Of a stretch of DNA of 64,000 bases, positions 23,851 to 31,561 are shown piece after piece; the stretch's first letter is position 1, and each line of letters starts with the position of its first letter. A program made the position numbers and the translations under genes. This DNA comes from Saccharopolyspora endophytica (GTDB lineage Bacteria > Actinomycetota > Actinomycetes > Mycobacteriales > Pseudonocardiaceae). Location of the stretch: assembly GCF_018070075.1 (NCBI RefSeq), contig NZ_JAGPXE010000017.1, positions 108,712 to 172,711 of the forward strand, read 5' to 3'. The notes under the pieces were generated by a model. It saw only the letters and a list, made by a program, of their open reading frames with translations. It did not search any database and had not been told where the DNA came from.

Positions 23851-24864
23851 GTGCGCCGTCGTGATTTCCTTTCCCTGGCCGCAGCCGGTTCGGCCGCCGG
23901 ACTGCTCGCCGCGTGCTCCGGAGGCCGCGGCGGTGATGCCGCCTCCGCACCCGTCCCGCCGCCGATCCCGCCCGACCAGCTCGCCGGGGTGACACTCCGC
24001 GTCGGCGACCAGAAGGGCGCATCCCAGTCGCTGCTGCGCTCGGCCGGGCTGGACGACTTCCCGTACGAGGTCGAGTGGGCGACCTTCACCTCCGGCCCGC
24101 CGCTGTTGGAAGCGCTGTCGGCGGACGCCATCGACATCGGCGGCACCGGCAACACTCCCCCGCTGTTCGCCGCCGCGGCCAAGGCCGACATCAAGATCGT
24201 CGCCGCCTCCCAGGGCAACGTCGCCAGCGACGCGCTCGTCGTCCTGCCGAACTCCCCGCTCCATTCCCGGGACCAGCTGCGCGGGCGCAAGATCGCGGTC
24301 GCCAAGGGCAGCTCCGCGCACGGCCAGATCCTGCAGACGCTGGCGGCCGTCGGACTCACGCCCGACGACGTCCAGCTCGTCTTCCTGCAACCCGCCGACG
24401 CGCTCGGGGCGTTCGAGCAGGGCGCGGTGGACGCGTGGGCGATCTGGGACCCGTACTTCGCGCAGGTCCAGCTCGAATCCGGTGCGCGGGTCATCGCCGA
24501 CGGGCGCGGTGGAGGGGCCAACGGCTACAGCTTCCAGGTCGCCGGCACCGACGCCCTGGCCGACGCCCGGCGCAACTCGGCGATCGCCGACTACCTCGGG
24601 CGGCTGTCGCGGGCGTACCGCTTCGCCGACACCCACCGCGAGAAGCGCGCCCAGGCGTGGTCGCAGGACACCGGGCTGCCCATCGAGGTCACCCGCAAGG
24701 CCACCGAGCTCGGGCCCGACCTGCCGATCCCGCTCGACGACAAGGTCGTCCGCTCGCAGCAGCAGCTCGCCGACGCCTTCGTGGCGGCTGAGGAGATCCC
24801 GCGCAGGTTCGCCTTCGCCGACTACGTCGACCACCGCTTCGCGAGCCGGCTCGCGACCGTCTAA
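23851..24864 (+). CDS. SsuA-like sulfonate/nitrate ABC substrate-binding lipoprotein
   Basis: 337 residues. The N terminus VRRRDFLSLAAAGSAAGLLAAC combines a twin-arginine motif with a lipobox (LLAAC, cysteine about 22), so it is an exported, lipid-anchored protein. The body is SsuA/TauA/NMT1-like: LRVGDQKGASQSLLRSAGL, FTSGPPLLEALSADAIDIGGTGNTPPLFAAAA, RGRKIAVAKGSSAHGQIL and VDAWAIWDPYFAQVQLESGARVI. GTG 23851 was preferred because GGAG lies 8 nt upstream. It is followed after 14 nt by an SsuD-like gene; no permease or ATPase gene is adjacent. Confidence 0.85.
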   Translation: MRRRDFLSLAAAGSAAGLLAACSGGRGGDAASAPVPPPIPPDQLAGVTLRVGDQKGASQSLLRSAGLDDFPYEVEWATFTSGPPLLEALSADAIDIGGTGNTPPLFAAAAKADIKIVAASQGNVASDALVVLPNSPLHSRDQLRGRKIAVAKGSSAHGQILQTLAAVGLTPDDVQLVFLQPADALGAFEQGAVDAWAIWDPYFAQVQLESGARVIADGRGGGANGYSFQVAGTDALADARRNSAIADYLGRLSRAYRFADTHREKRAQAWSQDTGLPIEVTRKATELGPDLPIPLDDKVVRSQQQLADAFVAAEEIPRRFAFADYVDHRFASRLATV

Positions 24865-24878
24865 GAGGAACTCCCCCC

Positions 24879-26024
24879 ATGCCCATCACCACGCACTGGT
24901 TCCTGCCCACGCACGGCGACGGCCGGTCCGTCGTGGACCGCCCGCACACCACGCCGACCGGGGCCGACACGCCGCGCCGACCCGACATCGACTACCTCGC
25001 GCAGGTCGCCCAAGCCGTGGAGCACCTCGGCTTCACCGGCATGCTCACCCCCACCGGCAGCTGGTGCCAGGACGCCTGGATCACCACCGCCGCGCTGCTG
25101 GCGCGCACCAAGCGGATCAAGTTCCTGGTCGCGTTCCGGCCGGGTTCGCTGTCGCCGACGCTGGCCGCGCAGCTGGCCAGCACGTACCAGAAGGTCTCCG
25201 ACGGGCGGCTGCTGCTCAACATCGTCACCGGTGGTGAGTCGACCGAGCAGCAGCGCTACGGCGACTGGCTCGACCACGACGAGCGCTACGCCCGCACCGA
25301 CGAGTTCCTGGCGATCATGCGCGCCATCTTCGCGGGCGAGCCCGTCGACTTCGACGGTGCGCACTACAGCGTGCGCGGCGCGACGTCCTTCGAGCCCCCG
25401 GCACCGGTCCCGCCCTTGTACTTCGGCGGATCCTCGGAGGCCGCGCTGCCGGTGGCGGCCCGGCGGGCCGACGTGCACCTGACCTGGGGAGAGCCGCCGG
25501 CGGCGGTGGGGCGCAAGGTGCAGCGGCTGCGGGAGCTGGCCGCCGAGGAGGGCCGCGAGCTGCGGTTCGGCCTGCGCGCGCACGTCATCACCCGCAACAC
25601 CAGCGCCGACGCGTGGGACACGGCGCAGCGGTTCCTGGAGCAGATGGACCCCGCCGACGTGGCGGCCTCGCAGGCCAAGATCGCCAAGACCGAGGCCGTC
25701 GGGCAGCAGAAGATGGCCGCGCTGCACGGCGGCGTCCTGCCCTCCAGCGCCCGCGACCTGGAGGTCCACCCGGGACTGTGGGCAGGGGTCGGACTGCTGC
25801 GCGGCGGGGCCGGAACCGCGCTGGTGGGCAGCCACTCCGAGGTCGCCGACCTCATCGAGGAGTACCACTCGGTGGGCATCGACGAGTTCGTGCTGTCGGG
25901 CTACCCGCACCTGGAGGAGGCGTACTGGTTCGGCGAGGGGGTGCACCCCGAGCTCGCGCGGCGGGGCCTGCGCGAGAACAGCTCGCCCGAGGCCGTGCGC
26001 GACCCGGAGCCCGCGCCGCACTGA
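24879..26024 (+). CDS. ssuD: FMNH2-dependent alkanesulfonate monooxygenase (SsuD-like)
   Basis: 381 residues of the bacterial luciferase-like family. Features: THWFLPTHGDGR start, HLGFTGMLTPTGSWCQDAWI (the SsuD active-site cysteine region), RIKFLVAFRPGSLSPTLAAQLA, LLLNIVTGGESTEQQRYGD, YFGGSSEAALPVAARRADVHLTWGEPP, and the C-terminal VGIDEFVLSGYPHLEEAYWFGEGV. SsuD oxidises alkanesulfonates to aldehyde and sulfite, using reduced flavin from a separate reductase that is not in this window. Translation is likely coupled to the binding-protein gene. Confidence 0.9.
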   Translation: MPITTHWFLPTHGDGRSVVDRPHTTPTGADTPRRPDIDYLAQVAQAVEHLGFTGMLTPTGSWCQDAWITTAALLARTKRIKFLVAFRPGSLSPTLAAQLASTYQKVSDGRLLLNIVTGGESTEQQRYGDWLDHDERYARTDEFLAIMRAIFAGEPVDFDGAHYSVRGATSFEPPAPVPPLYFGGSSEAALPVAARRADVHLTWGEPPAAVGRKVQRLRELAAEEGRELRFGLRAHVITRNTSADAWDTAQRFLEQMDPADVAASQAKIAKTEAVGQQKMAALHGGVLPSSARDLEVHPGLWAGVGLLRGGAGTALVGSHSEVADLIEEYHSVGIDEFVLSGYPHLEEAYWFGEGVHPELARRGLRENSSPEAVRDPEPAPH

Positions 26025-26036
26025 CCCCGGACGCGA

Positions 26037-26068
26037 ATCGGCCCCGGCCTGAACTGGCCGGGGCCGAT
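26037..26068. terminator. Bidirectional terminator
   Basis: A perfect 13-bp stem (ATCGGCCCCGGCC at 26037-26049, partner 26056-26068) with a 6-nt loop, between the ssuD stop and the end of the convergent proline/glycine-rich protein gene. Confidence 0.88.
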
Positions 26069-26076
26069 CTCGTGCA

Positions 26077-26775
26077 TCAGTAGCGGTTGCCGCCGGGTGC
26101 CGGTCGCTGCGGAGGGCGACCGCCCGGGGCGCCGGGGCGACCCGGTCCCGGGGGCTGGGCGCCGGGACGACCGGCGCCGGGCGGCGGGCCCGCGGGCGGG
26201 TTCCCGCCGGGACGGCCCTGGTTGGGGGCGCCGGGGCGACCCTGACCGGGTGCTGCCGGACGACCGCCTTGGTTCGGCGGGTTCCCCTGCGGGCGGCCCT
26301 GGTTCGGGGCGGGACGGCCACCGCCTGGCGGCTGACCGCCGGGACGGCCCTGCTGACCGGCCGGGCGGGCCTGACCTGCTCCGGCCGGGCGACCCTGGTT
26401 GGCTCCCGGCCGCGCACCGGGCCGACCGGCGGGCGGCTGCGCGCCGCGCTCCGGACGGGAGGTCTCCGCGCGGGACGGCCCGCGGTCGTCGCGGTCGAAG
26501 TCCATGTCGAAGTCGTCGTCATCCCGACGCCTGCGACGGGGCATGCGCAACGGGGCCTTGCCCGCCTGCTTGCGGCTGTTGATCCACAGGTCGAAGCCGA
26601 AGATCACCAAGGCCATGATCAGGAGCATCAGGCCGAGCAACGGCACTTCCAGGACCAACGCCGTCACCAGCGCGAGTACCAGCATCGTGATGATCGGTAC
26701 CCACGCGAACGGGTCGATCCGGTTCAGGATCGCGGAGACCCCGCCGGAATCGTCGTGGTCCGCGTCACGTGCCAT
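26077..26775 (-). CDS. Membrane protein with long Gly/Pro/Arg-rich tail
   Basis: 232 residues. After a short acidic start (DADHDDSGGVSAILNRIDPFAWVP), two transmembrane helices lie at about 25-65 (IITMLVLALVTALVL and LGLMLLIMALVIFGFDL). A basic stop-transfer patch, RMPRRRRRDDDDFDMDFDRDD, follows. The last 130 residues are low-complexity repeats of G-R-P, N-Q-G-R-P and P-G-A units. The tail is probably cytosolic, disordered and possibly a scaffold. Actinobacteria often carry such proteins; no function is known. Homology searches with the tail would be uninformative. Confidence 0.7.
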   Translation of the reverse strand: MARDADHDDSGGVSAILNRIDPFAWVPIITMLVLALVTALVLEVPLLGLMLLIMALVIFGFDLWINSRKQAGKAPLRMPRRRRRDDDDFDMDFDRDDRGPSRAETSRPERGAQPPAGRPGARPGANQGRPAGAGQARPAGQQGRPGGQPPGGGRPAPNQGRPQGNPPNQGGRPAAPGQGRPGAPNQGRPGGNPPAGPPPGAGRPGAQPPGPGRPGAPGGRPPQRPAPGGNRY

Positions 26776-27390
26776 CGAGACTCTCCAACTTCACTCTGCG
26801 CCCGGCCGCGGAAGTGTACCGGAGGACGACCCCCGGACCCGCGACCGTCACCCGACCATGCGGGCCCGATCACGCCTGTTGTACGCCATCACTGACCGGC
26901 CAGGCGGACCTGGACGCCCCAGAGGTCCGCCACACCGGGCGCGGCGCGGACGCGCTCCCGCGTCTCGCCGCTTCCGCCGCGCGGACCGCTTCAAGATCAT
27001 ACTCACGAAGGGGTTTCCCTTTGTTCACACCTGCACCTCTCCGGCGCGGCAATGCGAACGCGGGCGGCTGACCAGGCATGGGCTCGAATTTTTACCGGTA
27101 GGCACCGATCCCCCTAGTTCCCATCCGCTGAATTACACAGTCCACTGTGGCCTCATTGCCAATTGAACAGTATTTCGGTCACTCACTGTTGATCATCCGG
27201 CGGCCGGGCGGTCACAGTGGATGATCTGCGCAGTTCGACTGCACAGCAGTCGGTTTCACGCCACCGGAGAACTCTGTGAAGACCACCTCGGTTACCTTTG
27301 ATCGTCAAGATCACGGGTGCTGCTGCGCCCGCCAGTCACTTTCCGGCGAACACGGAGCCGGAGTCGTAAGCCAGATTGATCGAGGCTGCA
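26776..27390. other. 615-nt non-coding, AT-richer region before prenyltransferase gene
   Basis: No convincing gene on either strand. From about 26990 to 27270 the GC content falls noticeably. The region holds a CACAG-TCCA-CTGTG dyad (27136-27149) and further CACTGT/ACAGTG half-sites at 27184-27189 and 27214-27219. GATCATCC (27191-27198) is mirrored by GGATGATC (27219-27226). This looks like a regulated promoter for the prenyltransferase/tryptophanase pair. Confidence 0.4.
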
Positions 27391-28461
27391 ATGAGCACTG
27401 CCGACGCGACCCTCGGCGATCTCACGAGCAGGCAGTTGCACAACCTCTGCCGAGTCGTGGGAATGGACCGGACCGATCCGCTCCGATTGCTGGGGGAGGT
27501 CCTGGGAGCTGCCCGCGACCGCCCGCTGGCCCAGCCGCCGCTGTGGCCGTCCGACGTCGCCGACGACGCCACCCCGATCGAGTTCTCCGTCCAGGTCGAC
27601 GACGGCGGGGGCCGCCACCTGCGGATCCTCGCCGAAACACTGCCCGCCGCACCCGGACCCGCCGCCAACCTGCACGCCGCCCGGGACCTGGTCACCGCCC
27701 TCGCCGAGCGCTACGACCTGGCGCTGGACCGGCTGCGCGCCGTCGAGGACCTGTTCAGCCCGGAAGAACCGCGGGGCAGGTTCTCCTGGTGGTTCTCCTT
27801 CATCTTCGACGCCGACGGGCGTCCCCGGTTCAAGATCTACTTCAACCCCGACGTGCACGGCGCGGACCACGCCCCGAAGGTCGTCCAGGAGGCGTTCACC
27901 CGGCTCGGGCTGGACGGCGCTCACCCCACCGTCGTCGATTACGCGCTGCGCCGCGAAGCCGACCGGCTGACGTTCTTCGCCCTGGACCTCGACAACAGCC
28001 CGCAGTCCCGGGTCAAGCTCTACGTCTCCCAGCACGACGCGCGCATCGACGACGTCGAGCGGGCCGCCTCCGCGGTTCCGGGCATCGACCGCTACCAGGT
28101 CGGGGACTTCTGCCGGACGCTGGCGCCCGGTGTCGAGCGCTTCCCCGGCCGCCCCCTGGTGTCGAGCTACTCCTTCGTCGAAGGCGACCGCGAGAAGCCC
28201 AGCAACTACAGCATCTACCTGCCCCTGCGCGACTACGTGCCGGACGACTCGGTGGCCCGCGAGCGCGTCCGGCGGCACCTGCGCGACCACCGGATCGACC
28301 CGGTGATGCTCGACGAGGTCATCGGCGCGCTCACCGACCGCGACCTGGCGGCCCGGGCCGGGTTGCTCGCGCACGTCTCGCTGCGGTTGAGCCCCGATCA
28401 GACCGGAACCACGATTTACGCCTCCTCCGAGGCCTACGGCGGCACGGCGCCCGAGAACTAG
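27391..28461 (+). CDS. ABBA aromatic (indole) prenyltransferase, DMATS family
   Basis: 356 residues of the tryptophan dimethylallyltransferase type. Visible are the paired basic/tyrosine motifs of the ABBA barrel that grip the prenyl diphosphate (PRFKIYFNPDVHG, RVKLYVSQHD, NYSIYLPLRDYVPDD), plus FSWWFSFIFDADG. Bacterial members attach dimethylallyl groups to tryptophan or indoles, soluble and without magnesium dependence. ATG 27391 has GAGG 5 nt upstream; an in-frame TTG at 27376 is less likely. The downstream tryptophanase gene recalls the Streptomyces iptA-iptB pair that makes 6-dimethylallylindole derivatives. The third, flavin-monooxygenase gene of that system is absent. Confidence 0.85.
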   Translation: MSTADATLGDLTSRQLHNLCRVVGMDRTDPLRLLGEVLGAARDRPLAQPPLWPSDVADDATPIEFSVQVDDGGGRHLRILAETLPAAPGPAANLHAARDLVTALAERYDLALDRLRAVEDLFSPEEPRGRFSWWFSFIFDADGRPRFKIYFNPDVHGADHAPKVVQEAFTRLGLDGAHPTVVDYALRREADRLTFFALDLDNSPQSRVKLYVSQHDARIDDVERAASAVPGIDRYQVGDFCRTLAPGVERFPGRPLVSSYSFVEGDREKPSNYSIYLPLRDYVPDDSVARERVRRHLRDHRIDPVMLDEVIGALTDRDLAARAGLLAHVSLRLSPDQTGTTIYASSEAYGGTAPEN

Positions 28462-28506
28462 AGCTTGGTGATGAGTCGCTGTGCTTGGCGGTGCGGGTGG
28501 CGGAAC

Positions 28507-28586
28507 CTGACACGCCCTCTGGCTCCGGGATCCGAGACTGATGCACGTCCACGGCGCTACGGCGCCCTCCCCAGAAGACGTGTCAG
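28507..28586 (+). promoter_or_regulatory. Candidate structured RNA between prenyltransferase and tryptophanase
   Basis: CTGACACG (28507-28514) pairs with CGTGTCAG (28579-28586). A symmetric 3x3 internal loop (CCC/AGA) leads into a second helix, TCTGG (28518-28522) with CCAGA (28571-28575). Inside, GGCGC-TACG-GCGCC (28553-28566) forms a hairpin with a UNCG-type tetraloop closed by C-G. It starts 45 nt after the first gene and ends 100 nt before the second. It could be an attenuator, a processing site or a novel regulatory element; a small inverted-repeat element is the main alternative. Confidence 0.5.
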
Positions 28587-28686
28587 AACCCGCGGGGGTG
28601 CGAGCTGAGTCCCACACCTGAAACAGCGGCTACCGCCGCCTTCTTCACACAACACCCAGCCGCAACCACATCGAGGAGCACACCCC

Positions 28687-30060
28687 ATGCCGCACTTGCG
28701 CCCCTACGTCTCCGCCGTCGTGCGCCGCATCCCCATCACCACCCGCGAGCAGCGCGTCGAGGCGCTGGATCTCGCGGGCCACAACCCGTTCAACCTGCCC
28801 GCCGACCAGGTGAGCATCGACCTGCTGTCCGACTCCGGGACCGGCGCGGTCTCCGTCGACCAGCAGGCGTGGGCGCAGCGCGGCGACGAGCGCTACGCGG
28901 GTGCCGAGTCCTACTACCGCTACCGCGACGCGCTGCGGGAAGTGGTGCCCTACCGGCACCTGCTCCCGGTGCACCAAGGACGCGCCGCCGAGCGGGTCCT
29001 GTTCACCGCGCTGCTCGGCGAAGGCAGGATCAGCCTGAGCAACACGCACTTCGACACCACCCGCGCCAACGTGGAGCGGCTGGGCGCCGAGGCCAGGGAC
29101 CTGCCGAACCAGGAGCTGTTCGACCTCGACAGCGACCACCCGTTCAAGGGCGACATCGACGTCGCCGCGGTGCGCGAGGTCCTCGACGGCCCCGACGGGC
29201 ACCGGGTCGGGCAGATCCTGGTGACCATCACCAACAACGGCGGTGGCGGGCAGCCGGTGTCGATGGCCAACCTCAAGGAGATCAGCGCGCTCGCGCGCGA
29301 GCGCGGGGTGCCGCTGATCCTCGACGCAGCGCGGTTCGCCGAGAACGCCTGGCTGGTCATCCGCCGCGAAGCCGGGTACGGGGACAAGACTCCGCTGGAG
29401 GTCGCGCGCGAGGCGTTCGAGCTCGCCGACGGTGCCGTGGCCAGCCTGAAGAAGGACGGCCTGTCACCGGAGGGAGCGTTCATCGGCCTCAACGACACCG
29501 ATCTGGCCGACCGGTGCGAGGTCGACGTGATCGCCACCGAGGGGTTCCGCACCTACGGCGGGCTCACCGGGTCCACGATGGAGCAGCTGGCGCAGGGCTT
29601 GCGCGAGGTCGTCACGCCCGAGTACCTCGCCGACCGCGAGCACGAGGCGGCCTACCTCGCCGAACGCGCGCACCACGCGGGCGTGAGCACGATCCGCCCG
29701 TCCGGCCTGCACGGCGTCTACCTCAACGCGGGTCGGCTGCTGCCGCACCTGTCGCCGGCGCAGTTCCCGGGGCACGCGCTGGCCTGCGCGCTCTACCGCG
29801 AGGGAGGGATCCGCTGCGCCGAACTGGGTTCGCTGTACTTGGGCGCTCTCGACGAGAACGACCGGCTGATCTCGCCCGCGCCGTTCGAGCTGGTCCGGCT
29901 GGCGCTGCCGCGGCGGGTCTACGACCACAGCCACCTGGAGTACGTGGGCGAGGTCCTCGCCGAGATCGCCAAGTACCCCGAGTCGGTGCCCGGCTACCGG
30001 ATCACGGAGAACCCACCGATCCTGCGCCACTTCCGCTGCCGGACCGAGCCGCTGAGCTGA
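28687..30060 (+). CDS. tnaA: Tryptophanase (PLP-dependent beta-eliminating lyase)
   Basis: 457 residues. It splits tryptophan to indole, pyruvate and ammonia. Fold-type I signatures: LLPVHQGRAAERVLFTALLG (phosphate-binding), ITNNGGGGQPVSMANLKEI, LILDAARFAENAW (the aspartate that contacts the PLP ring), and ASLKKDGLSPEGAFIG, whose lysine near residue 256 corresponds to the PLP lysine of E. coli TnaA. The C terminus (GIRCAELGSLYLG and LALPRRVYDHSHLEYV) is typical. ATG with GAGGAG upstream. Next to an indole prenyltransferase, it probably trims prenylated tryptophan to prenylindole or supplies indole. Confidence 0.9.
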   Translation: MPHLRPYVSAVVRRIPITTREQRVEALDLAGHNPFNLPADQVSIDLLSDSGTGAVSVDQQAWAQRGDERYAGAESYYRYRDALREVVPYRHLLPVHQGRAAERVLFTALLGEGRISLSNTHFDTTRANVERLGAEARDLPNQELFDLDSDHPFKGDIDVAAVREVLDGPDGHRVGQILVTITNNGGGGQPVSMANLKEISALARERGVPLILDAARFAENAWLVIRREAGYGDKTPLEVAREAFELADGAVASLKKDGLSPEGAFIGLNDTDLADRCEVDVIATEGFRTYGGLTGSTMEQLAQGLREVVTPEYLADREHEAAYLAERAHHAGVSTIRPSGLHGVYLNAGRLLPHLSPAQFPGHALACALYREGGIRCAELGSLYLGALDENDRLISPAPFELVRLALPRRVYDHSHLEYVGEVLAEIAKYPESVPGYRITENPPILRHFRCRTEPLS

Positions 30061-30068
30061 GCCCCGTT

Positions 30069-30098
30069 CCCCGGGTACCCGACGCCGGGTACCCGGGG
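30069..30098. terminator. Bidirectional terminator between tnaA and conservon
   Basis: A perfect 12-bp stem (CCCCGGGTACCC at 30069-30080 with 30087-30098) and a 6-nt loop. It lies 8 nt after the tryptophanase stop and 7 nt before the end of the convergent conservon. Confidence 0.88.
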
Positions 30099-30105
30099 CG
30101 GGCGG

Positions 30106-30741
30106 TCAGGTCAGTCCCGAAGGCGTGCGGTCGATCGCGTGGCGCACGAGCGTGACCAGCGCGTTCTTGCACAGCTCGCGCTCACGGGCATCGCAGATGA
30201 CGATCGGGACCTCGGCCGGGATCACCAGCGCGTCGCGCACTTCCTCGGGTTCGTACTGGTAGCCGTCGTCGAAGATGTTGACCGCCACCACGAACGGGAT
30301 GCCGCGCCGCTCGAAGAAGTCCACCGAGGCGAACGCCTCCTGCAGCTTGCGCGTGTCCACCAGCACCACGGCGCCGACCGCGCCGAGCGCCAGGTCGTTC
30401 CACAGCGGCCAGAACCGGTTCTGGCCGGGGGCGCCGAACAGGTACAGCACGATCTCGTCGGAGATGGTGATGCGGCCGAAGTCCAGCGCGACGGTGGTGG
30501 TCTCCTTGCGCTCCACGCCGCTGAGGTCGTCGATCCCCTCGCTGGCGACCGTCATCTCCTCTTCGGTGGTCAGCGGCGGGATCTCGCTCACCGCGCCGAC
30601 CATCGTCGTCTTGCCGACACCGAAACCACCGGCCACGACGAGCTTCACGGGTATCGGGGCGGGATTTCCGCCATCGTCGGCGTCGTCCCGGCCGGACTGC
30701 ACCGGAACGGCTTGTTCTGACCGGGTTTTCGCCTCGGTCAC
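30106..30741 (-). CDS. Conservon Ras-like GTPase (CvnD type)
   Basis: 211 residues. G1 is VVAGGFGVGKTTMVGAVSEI (about residue 35-54), then SGVERKETTTVALDFGRI (G2), VLYLFGAPGQNRFWPLW (G3), VVLVDTRKLQEAFASVDFFERRGIPFVVAVNIFD (G4 region with VNIFD), ending VVICDARERE (G5-like). This is the MglA-like GTPase of actinobacterial conservons, peripheral at the membrane. GTG 30741 sits one base after the CvnC stop; GTG 30762 would overlap it. It is the last gene of the cvnA-B-C-D operon. Confidence 0.9.
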   Translation of the reverse strand: MTEAKTRSEQAVPVQSGRDDADDGGNPAPIPVKLVVAGGFGVGKTTMVGAVSEIPPLTTEEEMTVASEGIDDLSGVERKETTTVALDFGRITISDEIVLYLFGAPGQNRFWPLWNDLALGAVGAVVLVDTRKLQEAFASVDFFERRGIPFVVAVNIFDDGYQYEPEEVRDALVIPAEVPIVICDARERELCKNALVTLVRHAIDRTPSGLT

Positions 30742-30742
30742 C

Positions 30743-31105
30743 TCAGAGTTTGCAAAGCCCACGGTACACCTGTTCCAAGATTTCTCGGCTGACTTCGGTA
30801 CGAGGCGTGCGCACGAAGACCGCACCGTGATCGAGCAGGTCACCGCACAGGACCCGGACCACTCCCATCGGCTGTCCCAGCGCGACGGCGAGCTCCGCCA
30901 GCGACACCGGGCGGTGGCACCCCTCGAGGATCGCTCGGTGCTCGGGAGTGAGTTCCAGCCTCGGGGTCTCCGGTCGCGGCTCGACGGTGACCACCTGGGT
31001 CGCCGTGTCGAGCCGGTGCTTGTGCTGCCCAGGGGTCCGGCCGCGCGTGATCGTGTACGGCCGGACCATGGGCCCGGCTTCATCGTCGTACCACGCCTCG
31101 TCCAC
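30743..31105 (-). CDS. Conservon DUF742 protein (CvnC type)
   Basis: 120 residues: VRPYTITRGRT (the DUF742 opening), then a winged-helix core LTPEHRAILEGCHRPVSLAELAVALGQPMGVVRVLCGDLLDHGAVFV, and an amphipathic C terminus ILEQVYRGL. GTG 31105 follows GGAGAGG. It is the third gene in the operon and presumably links the roadblock protein with the GTPase. Confidence 0.9.
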   Translation of the reverse strand: MDEAWYDDEAGPMVRPYTITRGRTPGQHKHRLDTATQVVTVEPRPETPRLELTPEHRAILEGCHRPVSLAELAVALGQPMGVVRVLCGDLLDHGAVFVRTPRTEVSREILEQVYRGLCKL

Positions 31106-31107
31106 CG

Positions 31108-31524
31108 TCAGGTCCTCTCCGCCGCCAACCCGTGCAGCTCGCGCGGCGCGGCCGACAGGAAGGATCCGACCCGGGTGATCAGGCGGCCCATCTCGTAGGC
31201 CACCAGCTCGATGTCGGTGTCGGCCGCCGACAGCACCGCCAGGCACGCGCCGCTGCCCGCCGCCGAGACGAACAGGAACCCGCGCTCCATCTCGACGTGG
31301 GTCTGCGCGACCTGGCCGCGACCGAAGTCCTTGCTCACGCCCTTGCCGATGCTGCGCATGCTCGACGCCGCCGCGGCGAGCTTGTCGCCGGCGTCGCGGT
31401 CCAGCCCGGCGGACTTGGCGATGACCAGGCCGTCGTTGGACAGCACGACGGCGTGGTCGGCTCCGTGCACGCCGTGCACGAAGTCGTCCAGCAGCCAACT
31501 CAATTTCGAAGCTGTCTCGGTCAT
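31108..31524 (-). CDS. Conservon roadblock/LC7 protein (CvnB type)
   Basis: 138 residues. ASKLSWLLDDFVHGVHGADHAVVLSNDGLVIAKSAGLDRDAGDKLAAAASSMRSIG is the classical LC7/roadblock start in cvnB products. The later GFLFVSAAGSGACLAVLSAADTDIELVAYEMGRLI completes the alpha/beta fold. These proteins act as GTPase-activating or scaffold partners of the CvnD GTPase. ATG 31524 has GAGGTGGG upstream; the longer frame (to 31578) overlaps cvnA less sensibly. Confidence 0.92.
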   Translation of the reverse strand: MTETASKLSWLLDDFVHGVHGADHAVVLSNDGLVIAKSAGLDRDAGDKLAAAASSMRSIGKGVSKDFGRGQVAQTHVEMERGFLFVSAAGSGACLAVLSAADTDIELVAYEMGRLITRVGSFLSAAPRELHGLAAERT

Positions 31525-31561
31525 GCCCACCTCACACGCGCTTGCTTGTCGTTTGATCTGG

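Noticed and set aside
14792..27226. Shared 18-mer GATCATCCACTGTGRCCG at 14792-14809 (+) and 27209-27226 (-)
   Set aside because: One near-match of this length is expected by chance in a window of this size and composition, and the contexts are unrelated.
27276..27390. Cysteine-rich leader peptide (frame containing G-C-C-C-A-R) before the prenyltransferase gene
   Set aside because: Poly-cysteine attenuator peptides exist in mycobacteria, but this frame has no stop before the prenyltransferase gene and no link to cysteine metabolism. The cysteines come from a GC-rich run.
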